Positions 14,476 to 21,493 of a stretch of 23,905 bases of DNA are shown piece by piece. Every line of letters begins with the position of its first letter. The stretch's first letter is position 1. Both the position numbers and the translations under genes were made by a program. This stretch comes from UBA4874 sp002399435 (GTDB lineage Bacteria > Bacillota > Clostridia > Caldicoprobacterales > DTU083). Where the stretch lies: assembly GCA_036823195.1 (NCBI GenBank), contig DAISGI010000038.1, forward strand, positions 1-23,905, in the 5' to 3' direction. A model generated the notes under the pieces. The model was given only the letters and a program-made list of their open reading frames with translations, was not told the DNA's origin and ran no database searches.

Positions 14476-14565
14476 GGAAGGGAAAAAGCACGGCAATGCT
14501 GAATATATGGCAGTTGATATACCTGTCCCTGGTCACACCCCCTATCGTCCGTAGAGTTCCGGTGT

Positions 14566-14829
14566 GGCAATATGGCAGGTCTTCTGACTCCGGATCCTGA
14601 ATTTTTCAACCCCTTCCCGGCAAAAGCCAGTGGACTGCTGAAAAATCTCCCCGATACAGCGGCGGGACCGTGCAGGAGTTTCACCTGCTTCCCTTTTCAC
14701 CTTACCCGGAAAACCGCATGCAATCCATCCAACGCAGGAACACGCGATCCATCCGGCAATGCAGAATACATTGTAGAATACAATGCAGCAATAGCAGCAA
14801 TGTCTTCCAGGGTTCGGCACCATAATGCC
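14566..14829 (-). ncRNA. Cobalamin (AdoCbl-type) riboswitch upstream of nrdDG
   Basis: On the minus strand the order of conserved segments is that of the cobalamin element. GGTGCC lies near the 5' end; then AAGGGAAGCAGGTGAAACTCC; then CCCGCCGCTGT; then the B12 box AGCAGTCCACTGGC; then GGGAAGG; and finally AGAAGACCTGCC. The closing helix P1 is formed by GGCATTATGG (14820-14829) and CCATATTGCC (14566-14575), with a single mismatch. The 5' side starts about ten bases after the inferred transcription start. Known mechanism: binding of B12 coenzyme lowers expression of the downstream genes. Here that would repress the class III reductase when B12 is plentiful, which makes sense if the cell also has a B12-dependent class II reductase (inference). 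Confidence 0.9.
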
Positions 14830-14873
14830 CTATATGTTGTTGCTTATATAATACAATACACTATATATAGTGT
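14827..14873 (-). promoter_or_regulatory. Pair of NrdR boxes
   Basis: 14858-14873 reads ACACTATATATAGTGT, a perfect palindrome and an exact fit to the NrdR box. 14827-14842 is a degenerate second box with core CTATATGTTGT. The two start 31 bases apart, three helical turns, the usual spacing for cooperative NrdR binding. The first fills the promoter spacer, the second covers the transcription start. NrdR is the nucleotide-sensing repressor of ribonucleotide reductase operons. Confidence 0.92.
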
Positions 14874-14876
14874 CAA
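14848..14876 (-). promoter_or_regulatory. Promoter of nrdDG
   Basis: TTGACA (14876-14871), 17-base spacer, TATTAT (14853-14848) on the minus strand. The spacer contains most of the NrdR palindrome. Transcription would begin near 14841. Confidence 0.88.
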
Positions 14877-14884
14877 TTGGATAT

Positions 14885-14920
14885 TTCAATTTGGAAATCT
14901 CAATTTGGAAATTTCAATTG
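14885..14920. repeat. 14-bp AT-rich tandem repeat upstream of the nrdDG promoter
   Basis: Two copies of YTCAATTTGGAAAT (14885-14898, 14899-14912) and a partial third copy (TTCAATTG, to 14920) lie directly upstream of the -35 box. They could act as an UP-like element; there is no direct evidence. Nothing further was seen between 14921 and 15022. Confidence 0.6.
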
Positions 14921-15022
14921 ATACGGAAACTGGTTCAAGGCAGAAAACTGCAGGAATACTATCTTTGTGGCACTTTATTCCTTTATTTTAGGGAAAAGGT
15001 AATAGAATTTTGACACAGGCGG

Positions 15023-15243
15023 CAGAATAGAAAGATAAGAATAGAAGGATAAATAGAAGGATAAGAATGAGAAGATGAGAATAAGAAGATCAGAATGGAA
15101 AGATAAATAGAAGGATAAGAATGGGAAGATGAGAATAAGAAGATCAGAATAGAAAGATAAGAATAGAAGGATAAATAGAAGGATAAGAATGAGAAGATGA
15201 GAATAAGAAGATAAGAACGGGAAGATCAGAATAAAAAGATAAT
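15023..15243. repeat. Purine-rich tandem array, 68/54/68-bp units
   Basis: 15023-15090 and 15145-15212 are identical over 68 bases. 15091-15144 is a 54-base version of the same unit lacking an internal 14 bases. A decayed partial copy follows to 15243. Each unit is itself made of GAATAGAAGGATAA-like 10- to 14-mers. The plus strand is almost free of C. Stops occur in the plus frames. It lies directly upstream of the GH3 lipoprotein gene and would form its leader; a TTGACA at 15010-15015 has no good -10 partner. Confidence 0.9.
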
Positions 15244-15266
15244 GGAAGAAAAACAGATGGTATGAA

Positions 15267-16598
15267 ATGGAGTGGATTGAATTGAATAAAAAGCATTTCG
15301 CAATGGGTTCTTTTGGCCAAAGCGGGGTTTGCCTCCTGTTGGTGTGTGTATTGCTGTCCTCCTGCAGTCTGCAGATGGGGCGGGACGACCCCCCCTCGCA
15401 GGAAGAAACGGAATCGCCGGCCGGATCGGGTCAACCGGCGGACTCGACTCGCGGGAACGGCACTTCCCCGTCAAAAAAGCCTCTTCCGTCAGAGGATCCG
15501 GACCTTCCCTATCGAAAGATTCTGGAGTCCATGACCCCGGATGAGAAGATCGGTCAGCTGCTGGTGGTGGGATGCCGGAACAATGAGGAAGCATCGCAGA
15601 TGATCCGGGATCATAAGGTCGGCGGCGTGGTATTGTTCCGGGATAATTTTAAAAGCTTTCAGCAATTGTATCAACTGACAAGGCAGTGGAAGGGATATAA
15701 TGAGGGAAATCCGCTTCCGCTTTGGATCGCCATGGATGAGGAAGGCGGCACGGTAACCCGTCTTCCGGAAGGGAAAACCCCGATTCCCGGCGCCCGTGAG
15801 GTGGGCCGTCATGAAGATACCCAGCTGACAAAGGCTACGGGAAAGGTGATTGGAAAGGAACTGGCGGCGGCAGGCGCAAATCTGGATTTTGCTCCCGTGG
15901 TGGATGTGGTGGACAATCCGGAGAACAAATTTATGCTGGACCGTTCCTACGGGCGTACTCCGGAGAAGGTATCCGATCAGGCACTGGCTTTTTTGGAAGG
16001 GCTGAAAGAGACCGGCGTTCAGGGCTGCGCGAAGCACTTTCCCGGACACGGCGGTACGGTGGTGGATTCCCACAAGGACATGCCGGTGATTCCGGCTTCC
16101 CTGGAGGAATGGAAGCAGAAGGATGCGGTTCCGTTTCAGGCAATGATTGATGCCGGTGTGGACATGATTATGGTGGGACACCTGTCCTATCCCAATATCG
16201 ATCCGTCCGGAAAGCCGGCCAGCATGTCGTCTGTTTTCGTACAGGAACAGCTGCGGGACAGAATGGGTTATCAGGGAGTGGTGATTACCGATGCCATTGA
16301 TATGAAAGGCTATCCTCAGGGAGAGGAAAGGAAAGAAGCCGTTGTGGCGTCAATGCTGGCCGGAGTGGATCTGTTTGCCATAGGATTTGGGCAGGAAATG
16401 CAGACGGATGTGTTGGAAGCGCTGAAGGGAGCCGTGGCATCCGGCCGGATCACGGAAGAGCGGCTGAATGCTTCTGTGATGCGGATTATAAAGGCAAAAG
16501 CCGGGCTGAAGGGCGTACCGGAATATACGGAAGAGGAGGCCAGGCAGATTTTCGGCAGTGCGGAGAACCGAAAAGAGGTTTCTGATCTTTTGAAGTAG
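15267..16598 (+). CDS. Glycoside hydrolase family 3 lipoprotein, NagZ-like beta-N-acetylhexosaminidase
   Basis: A 443-residue lipoprotein. A hydrophobic signal segment ends in the lipobox LLSSC with the lipidated cysteine at residue 33. A Ser/Pro/Gly-rich linker follows (about 38-75), then a GH3 (beta/alpha)8 barrel. KHFPGHG (about residues 256-262) is the diagnostic NagZ loop with the acid/base histidine, and D342 in VITDAIDM is the expected nucleophile. MDEEGGTVTRLP is also typical. Such enzymes release N-acetylglucosamine from peptidoglycan fragments outside the cell. The start at 15267 is uncertain: no good ribosome site precedes it, and ATG 15303 would give a shorter signal peptide. The last codons lie in the first unit of the 17-bp repeat array that follows. 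Confidence 0.92.
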   Translation: MEWIELNKKHFAMGSFGQSGVCLLLVCVLLSSCSLQMGRDDPPSQEETESPAGSGQPADSTRGNGTSPSKKPLPSEDPDLPYRKILESMTPDEKIGQLLVVGCRNNEEASQMIRDHKVGGVVLFRDNFKSFQQLYQLTRQWKGYNEGNPLPLWIAMDEEGGTVTRLPEGKTPIPGAREVGRHEDTQLTKATGKVIGKELAAAGANLDFAPVVDVVDNPENKFMLDRSYGRTPEKVSDQALAFLEGLKETGVQGCAKHFPGHGGTVVDSHKDMPVIPASLEEWKQKDAVPFQAMIDAGVDMIMVGHLSYPNIDPSGKPASMSSVFVQEQLRDRMGYQGVVITDAIDMKGYPQGEERKEAVVASMLAGVDLFAIGFGQEMQTDVLEALKGAVASGRITEERLNASVMRIIKAKAGLKGVPEYTEEEARQIFGSAENRKEVSDLLK

Positions 16599-16736
16599 CT
16601 CATTTTTAAAGTAACATGTCTTTTGAAGTAACATGTCCTTTGAAGTAACGTGTCTTTTGAAGTAGTGCGTTTTTTAAAGTGGCACATCTTTTTGAAGTAA
16701 CGTGTATTTGAAGTAACGCGTCTTTTGAAGTCATGC
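16586..16736. repeat. 17-bp degenerate tandem repeat, about nine copies, after the GH3 gene
   Basis: The unit is TCTTTTGAAGTAACATG with variants (TTTTTAAAGTGGCAC, TATTTGAAGTAACGCG). The first copy encodes the end of the GH3 protein including its TAG stop, so the array has grown out of the gene end into the 3' untranslated region. The copies are contiguous, without spacers, so this is not a CRISPR array. An intrinsic terminator follows at once. Confidence 0.85.
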
Positions 16737-16739
16737 ATA

Positions 16740-16765
16740 AGATCTCCTCAGGGGGGTCTTTTTTT
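16740..16765 (+). terminator. Intrinsic terminator of the GH3 gene
   Basis: AGATCTCC (16740-16747) pairs, using two G-T pairs, with GGGGGTCT (16752-16759), followed by a run of seven T. Confidence 0.75.
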
Positions 16766-16842
16766 CATAATCGCAGAATACGGCCGCATATAAATGGATA
16801 CCGACGGGATTTCAGTGAAAAAAGGAAGGCGGGATCGCTTTT

Positions 16843-18375
16843 ATGGAGATCTGGGGAAACCGGAAATGGAGATATCTGTTTATTGGCCTGTTGACTGCGT
16901 TTTGTCTGCTCGCCGGGCTGTTTTTTACCGACGCGCTGGGGTGGAAAAGCCGGCTGGAGGCAAATTCGGTGCTTGCCAAGGCATCCCGGGATCTGAGTCA
17001 ATATGAGATATCGGCTGTCTTCGATCCGGCACGGAAAACTCTTGCGTGCAGGCAGAAGGTAGAATATCGGAACCGTTCCGGACAGGAGCTGACACGGCTT
17101 TATTTTCATCTTTATCCCAATGCTTACCGCAGTGAGGAAAAACCCGTGTTTGAGGAAAGGGACATGATGCGCGCTTATCCTAACGGCTTTTCTCCCGGAT
17201 CCCTGGATATGGATACCATTCGGATCAATGGAAAGGAAGCGGATTTTACCATCGGCGGATACAGTGAGGATCTGTTGATGCTGATTCTGAAAAGAAGTCT
17301 GAAGCCGGGGGAGGCCCTATCCATTGAGATGCACTACCAGGTCTGGATGCCGAACTGTTTCGGGCGATTTGGCTATGGGGATCATACCTATAAGGCAGCA
17401 AACTGGTACCCCATTGCCTGCGTTCATGATAAAAACGGATGGAACCTTGACCGGTATTATGCCATAGGGGATCCCTTTTACAGCGATACGGCCAATTATG
17501 AAGTTGCCATAAAAGCGCCATCGGACTATGTTCTTGCTGCCACCGGCGAGTGCAAAAAGAAAGACGGGAGAGACGGAAATACGGTCTGGCAGTTTCATGC
17601 GCCGGCTGTCCGGGACTTTGCGTGGATTGCCAGCAAGGACTTTCAGACGGCATCCCGCAGGGTGGGCCCTGCCACTGTGACTTCTTATTACTACACGGAG
17701 GAAACCGGGGAAAGGGCTCTGGATTATGCGGCGTCTGCCATGAAATTCTATAATCAATCCTTTGGGAAATACCCTTATCGCCATTTTTCCGTAGTGGAGG
17801 CTGACTTTTTTATCGGCGGGATGGAATATCCGAATCTGATTATGATGGATCACAGTTTGTATGCTCCGGGAGAAACGGATTCCCTGGAGCTGGTTACCGC
17901 TCATGAAACCGCTCACCAGTGGTGGTACGGCCTGGTGGGGAATAATGAGGTCCGGGATGCCTGGATGGATGAGGGGCTGACGGAGTATTCCACCGTGCTG
18001 TATTATGGAAACCGCTATGGGGCAAATCAGGAAAAAAAGGTTTATCACAGCACAATGGGGGAAGGGAAGTACAGCTATCTTCCCTATTACATAAAATCAG
18101 CGAAGGTGGATGAGACCATTCACCGCCCTTCCTATGAGTTTTCCGATGGGACGCTTTATGACCTGCTGGTATATGGCAAAGGGGCGATGATGTTTCATGA
18201 TATTCAAAGGAAGATGGGAAGGGCGACCTTTCTTCAGACGCTTCAGGAATACTGCAGGAAGTATCAATTCCGTAACGTGGATAAGGAAGATATGATCCAT
18301 ACGTTTCGTCAGGTAACGGGCCGAGACTGGGAAAGGAATTTCAACAAATGGCTCTATGATGAAGAGCATGAATAA
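16843..18375 (+). CDS. Membrane-anchored M1 family metallopeptidase
   Basis: A 510-residue protein with one N-terminal membrane segment (YLFIGLLTAFCLLAGLFF, residues 11-28) and the rest outside. An N-terminal beta domain (QKVEYRNRSGQELTRLYFHL) precedes the gluzincin domain. The exopeptidase-type GGMEYP lies near residue 326. The zinc motif is H354-E355-TA-H358 with the third ligand E377 eighteen residues on (HExxH-x18-E), the M1 signature. Known family role: zinc-dependent aminopeptidase; the substrate is unknown. GGAAGGCGGGA lies before the ATG with rather long spacing. It stands between two terminators as a single-gene unit. Confidence 0.92.
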   Translation: MEIWGNRKWRYLFIGLLTAFCLLAGLFFTDALGWKSRLEANSVLAKASRDLSQYEISAVFDPARKTLACRQKVEYRNRSGQELTRLYFHLYPNAYRSEEKPVFEERDMMRAYPNGFSPGSLDMDTIRINGKEADFTIGGYSEDLLMLILKRSLKPGEALSIEMHYQVWMPNCFGRFGYGDHTYKAANWYPIACVHDKNGWNLDRYYAIGDPFYSDTANYEVAIKAPSDYVLAATGECKKKDGRDGNTVWQFHAPAVRDFAWIASKDFQTASRRVGPATVTSYYYTEETGERALDYAASAMKFYNQSFGKYPYRHFSVVEADFFIGGMEYPNLIMMDHSLYAPGETDSLELVTAHETAHQWWYGLVGNNEVRDAWMDEGLTEYSTVLYYGNRYGANQEKKVYHSTMGEGKYSYLPYYIKSAKVDETIHRPSYEFSDGTLYDLLVYGKGAMMFHDIQRKMGRATFLQTLQEYCRKYQFRNVDKEDMIHTFRQVTGRDWERNFNKWLYDEEHE

Positions 18376-18441
18376 TCTTTCAGAAACGGATTCCGGCAAA
18401 GTCCTGTTGCCGGTACCAGGCATACCTGTCAGGATACCCAA

Positions 18442-18477
18442 AAGCCCGCAGAATATCGACACTGCGGGCTTTTTTTT
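18442..18477 (+). terminator. Intrinsic terminator of the M1 peptidase gene
   Basis: AAGCCCGCAG (18442-18451) pairs perfectly with CTGCGGGCTT (18462-18471), followed by a run of eight T. Confidence 0.95.
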
Positions 18478-18558
18478 ATAGCACAATTGATTTTTTGGCA
18501 TGTTGCTGATATACTGAAAAGGATCGTTAAAATCCATCAATAATCCATCATTTACCTG

Positions 18559-18587
18559 TTCGATTTTCCGGGCAGAGATGTTATAAT
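18559..18587 (+). promoter_or_regulatory. Extended -10 promoter for the MA-like peptidase gene
   Basis: TGTTATAAT (18579-18587) is a perfect extended -10 element, with a weak TTCGAT 17 bases upstream. Transcription would start near 18594, about 30 bases before the gene. A second candidate, TTGATT-N17-TATACT, lies at 18487-18515. Confidence 0.7.
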
Positions 18588-18625
18588 AAATTGTGTCTTA
18601 TATCCCTGTAAAGGGGGGTATGGCT

Positions 18626-19492
18626 GTGAGGTCAAACAGAAAATGGTGGAATATCGGTTTACTGCTTGTTTTGGCAGGTGTAATGCTGCTGGTGCGGTAT
18701 AAAGGCATTTTGTATACCGGTGTACACCCGGTTATGACGTATGTGGAGAGCCGGCGTATTTCCGACGGTACGGAGGACTACAAACAGTTGGAGGATGGCC
18801 GGTTTGTGATCCACTACAAGGCGGGAGACAGGGAAGCCGCCAATCGGGTTAAAGCCATTGCAGCTGCCTGGGGATCGAAAGTGCTGGACTATTTTGGGTA
18901 TCAGCCTTCGGATCCCATTGATATTATAATATTTTCCCGGGAAGATGACTTGAAAGGCGTTCTGCGGATTCCCCACGGGCAATCTGCGACTGGTGCCTAT
19001 GCAGGCGGCATGATCAATCTGCTGTCTCCGGACAGCCTGCTGGGAATGAATCAGGATCCGGATTCCGTGATCAATGTTTTTGTCCATGAGCTGGCCCATT
19101 TGGCAATGGACGGGATTTGCAGGGGGAATTATCCTCTGTGGTTTACAGAGGGCAGTGCGCTTTATATGGAATATGCATTACTGGATTATGAGTGGGGCAG
19201 CGGATTACCCGAGGAACCGGATTATACCATGGAGGACCTGACTTACCGCTTTCATGCTTTGGATGATCAGAAGGCCTATCGGCAGTCTTTTCTGCTGGTA
19301 AAGGGCCTGGTGGAGAAGTATGGCAAGGATTCCTATATGGAGTTCCTGCACAGGCTGGGGAGCGGACAGGATTTTAAAAGGGCTCTCGGCGATGTTTTCG
19401 GTATCCAATCCGTGGCCGATATCAGGAACCGGAGGAGCGTGGCATCCGGGAAAGGGCTGGTGCCATGCATGGATATAAGACATTCCGGATAA
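18626..19492 (+). CDS. Membrane-anchored MA-like (gluzincin) metallopeptidase
   Basis: A 288-residue protein with an N-terminal membrane anchor (IGLLLVLAGVMLLV) and an outer domain. H154-ELA-H158 is a zinc-binding HExxH, and E175 in WFTEGSALYME is the third ligand 17 residues on, as in Peptidase_MA-like proteins. GAYAGGMINLL before it is typical of that family, which is related to M1 but small. Its substrate is unknown. I chose the GTG at 18626 because AAGGGGGG (18611-18618) lies seven bases upstream; an ATG at 18620 would be only one base from it. It follows the M1 gene and precedes murA, perhaps as an operon with the latter (60-base gap, no terminator seen). Confidence 0.82.
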   Translation: MRSNRKWWNIGLLLVLAGVMLLVRYKGILYTGVHPVMTYVESRRISDGTEDYKQLEDGRFVIHYKAGDREAANRVKAIAAAWGSKVLDYFGYQPSDPIDIIIFSREDDLKGVLRIPHGQSATGAYAGGMINLLSPDSLLGMNQDPDSVINVFVHELAHLAMDGICRGNYPLWFTEGSALYMEYALLDYEWGSGLPEEPDYTMEDLTYRFHALDDQKAYRQSFLLVKGLVEKYGKDSYMEFLHRLGSGQDFKRALGDVFGIQSVADIRNRRSVASGKGLVPCMDIRHSG

Positions 19493-19552
19493 ACTTGGAA
19501 TACAAAAGAATAGTTTCAGGAGGTGAAGCCCTTTGCTGTCCGGCTGGGGCGT

Positions 19553-20854
19553 GTGTTGGAGAAATTTCATATCATCGGTGGAAAACGGCTTACCGGCACC
19601 GTATCCATTGGAGGAGCGAAAAATGCGGCTGTAGCCATAATGCCTGCGGCTTTATTGGCGGACGGGCCTTGTGTAATAGATAATTTACCTTATATTGACG
19701 ACGTTATTATACTGGCAGATATTCTTTCTGAACTGGGGGCCAGGGTAAATCTGAGCCAATCCGGCAGGGTGGTGATTGACGGAACGGCGTTAAAGCTTCA
19801 TAAAGCTCCGGTTCAAATGGTAAAGTGTCTGCGCGCTTCCTATTATCTGCTGGGTGTCCTTCTTGGAAGGTTTGGAAAGGCGGAGGTACCGTTTCCCGGA
19901 GGCTGTGAAATCGGGGCGCGTCCCATTGATCAGCACATCAAGGGGCTGGAAGCTCTTGGTGCGAAGGTTGATGTTGAACATGGCGTGATCCGGGCCAAAG
20001 CAGACCGTCTCGTGGGCAATGAGATCTATATGGACGTAGTCAGCGTAGGGGCCACCATCAACATTATGCTGGCTGCTGTAAAGGCAAAGGGACAGACCAT
20101 CATTTCCAACGCGGCAAAGGAGCCTCATGTGGTGGATGTGGCCAATTTCCTCAATGCGATGGGCGGAAATGTAAAAGGCGCCGGTACGGATGTGATCCGC
20201 ATCAATGGAGTGAAACAGCTGAATGGCTGTGAGTATACCATTATCCCTGATCAGATTGAAGCCGGTACGTTTATGATAGCGGCAGCGGCCACTGCGGGAG
20301 ATGTGGTGGTATCCGGAGTCATTCCGAAGCATCTGGAGTCCATTTCTGCAAAGCTGTTGGAAATGGGCGAGGACGTTACGGAAGGGGACGATTTTGTCCG
20401 GGTCCGGGGGACACGCAAGCCCAGGAAGGTGAACATCAAAACGCTTCCTTATCCCGGATTTCCGACGGATTTGCAGCAGCCCATGTCTGTACTGTGCAGC
20501 ATTGCCAAAGGAACCAGCGTCATAAACGAGAGCCTGTTTGATCATCGGTTCCGTCATGTGGAGGAGCTGCGCAAAATGGGAGCAAATATCAAGGTGGAGG
20601 ATCGTGTCGCCATCTTTGAAGGCGTAAAAAAGCTGACCGGGGCGCCGGTATCCGCATCCGATCTGAGAGCGGGGGCGGCATTGATCATTGCAGGCCTGGC
20701 TGCAGAAGGCGTCACCGAGGTTGATCATATCCACTATATTGACCGGGGGTATGAAAACATCGAAGGCAAGCTGAACAGTCTGGGAGCCGATATTCGGAGG
20801 CTGGCAGACGGAGAAAGCCTGTTGAAGGAAGTAAGGAAAGTCAGGACGGTTTGA
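19553..20854 (+). CDS. murA: UDP-N-acetylglucosamine 1-carboxyvinyltransferase
   Basis: A 433-residue EPSP-synthase-fold enzyme. Active-site K23-N24 lies in GGAKNAA. The catalytic, fosfomycin-reactive cysteine C118 lies in PGGCEIGARPIDQH. R-A-S-Y-Y in CLRASYYLLG and the C-terminal HIHYIDRGYENIEGKL are also typical. It transfers enolpyruvate from phosphoenolpyruvate to UDP-GlcNAc, the first committed step of peptidoglycan synthesis in the cytoplasm. The start is uncertain. Homology begins at LEKFHIIGGKRLTG (GTG 19553 or TTG 19556), but the only strong ribosome site, AGGAGGTG at 19519-19526, lies about 27 bases upstream and includes an in-frame GTG (19523) that itself has no ribosome site. The window does not show whether a second murA copy exists. 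Confidence 0.95.
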   Translation: MLEKFHIIGGKRLTGTVSIGGAKNAAVAIMPAALLADGPCVIDNLPYIDDVIILADILSELGARVNLSQSGRVVIDGTALKLHKAPVQMVKCLRASYYLLGVLLGRFGKAEVPFPGGCEIGARPIDQHIKGLEALGAKVDVEHGVIRAKADRLVGNEIYMDVVSVGATINIMLAAVKAKGQTIISNAAKEPHVVDVANFLNAMGGNVKGAGTDVIRINGVKQLNGCEYTIIPDQIEAGTFMIAAAATAGDVVVSGVIPKHLESISAKLLEMGEDVTEGDDFVRVRGTRKPRKVNIKTLPYPGFPTDLQQPMSVLCSIAKGTSVINESLFDHRFRHVEELRKMGANIKVEDRVAIFEGVKKLTGAPVSASDLRAGAALIIAGLAAEGVTEVDHIHYIDRGYENIEGKLNSLGADIRRLADGESLLKEVRKVRTV

Positions 20855-20855
20855 A

Positions 20856-20902
20856 AGGATTGCCTTTGGAGGGATTGCCTTAGGAGGAATTGCTTTTGGA
20901 GG
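20856..20902. repeat. About 16-bp tandem repeat, three copies, after murA
   Basis: Copies of GGATTGCCTTTGGAGG with small changes begin two bases after the murA stop. Each ends in a GGAGG-like run, but no gene start follows. Confidence 0.75.
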
Positions 20903-21085
20903 TCGGTTTTATCCGCCGATCCAATTTGGTCAGTAAAGGGTAGTCAGCGAAAGTTAAACGAAGAGTCGAAAGGAGCACGAAATGCGGATTTGTTTCTCAG
21001 TCCGGTAACGGAATCGGTAAAAAGTTCATACAGACTTGTTTTGTATGTTTGCCAAAAACTGAGGGACCTTTTTCCGCTTGAAAAA

Positions 21086-21131
21086 GCAGGATGGCTCTGA
21101 TCTGATTTTTTTCTCAGATTTGGTTTCCTGC
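21086..21131. other. Two-level hairpin of unknown function
   Basis: Outer arms GCAGGA (21086-21091) and TCCTGC (21126-21131) enclose an inner perfect stem ATCTGA/TCAGAT around a T-rich loop. No T-run follows, so it is not a plain terminator. The stretch 20903-21278 holds this hairpin, a CATACA/TGTATG hairpin near 21030-21050 and the repeat at 21159, and no recognisable gene. Confidence 0.45.
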
Positions 21132-21158
21132 CATTTTATCTGGATCTTCTCTTTCCTG

Positions 21159-21233
21159 CATGATGGAAAATCAATTGGAATGCCATGATGGAAAATTATT
21201 GTAATGTCATGACCAGGAAATCAATTGTAATGC
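21159..21233. repeat. About 25-bp tandem repeat, three copies
   Basis: Copies at 21159-21183, 21184-21207 and 21208-21233 share CATGATGGAAAATCAATTG and an AATGC/T end. Multiple short direct repeats of this sort occur at the ends of some insertion sequences, but no transposase or terminal inverted repeat is seen. They sit upstream of the ABC-F leader. Confidence 0.65.
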
Positions 21234-21278
21234 GGGGACAGTAATCATAATACATCATACGGTGTATTTAGATTCTGC

Positions 21279-21377
21279 ATGATGAAAGACGAAGAGACTG
21301 CAGTGGGATTTTGTTTCTCAGCAGCCTTTTTTTTATACCCGGAAAGACTGGCTTTGGATTGGGCCAAAAGCGCGTGA
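21279..21377 (+). CDS. Putative 32-residue leader peptide upstream of the ABC-F gene
   Basis: ATG-ATG opens a 32-codon frame that ends in TGA. Its sequence begins MMKDEETAVGFCFSAAFF and ends RLALDWAKSA, which looks like a real peptide rather than random translation. The frame runs straight through the terminator hairpin at 21298-21334, so translating ribosomes would prevent that hairpin from forming. This is the layout of ribosome-mediated attenuators that control antibiotic-resistance ABC-F genes. Against it: no good ribosome binding site is visible before the ATG pair. The ABC-F start lies 116 bases downstream. Confidence 0.5.
   Translation: MMKDEETAVGFCFSAAFFLYPERLALDWAKSA
21298..21334 (+). 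terminator. Attenuator-like terminator inside the leader ORF
   Basis: CTGC and TGGGA (21298-21308, with a 2-base bulge) pair with TCTCAGCAG (21316-21324), followed by CC and eight T. It lies 160 bases before the ABC-F start with no gene in between that it could serve, so it probably controls read-through into that gene. Confidence 0.65.
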
Positions 21378-21493
21378 TTCTCAAGCCGGACGGTATAAAA
21401 CGTTGAGAAAGTTCTGTTGAAACAATGAACACGGATACCTGGCGGCTCATTGCCGCATTTCCGTAAATCCATTGAGCAAAGGAGAGGATCGGA

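Noticed and set aside
14350..14496. N-terminal extension of NrdD to 14496
   Set aside because: It would translate through the leader terminator, lacks a ribosome site and precedes the ATP-cone, while the GTG at 14349 has AGGTAGG.
16586..16736. CRISPR array
   Set aside because: The 17-bp copies are contiguous with no unique spacers, the units are too short and variable, and no cas gene is present.
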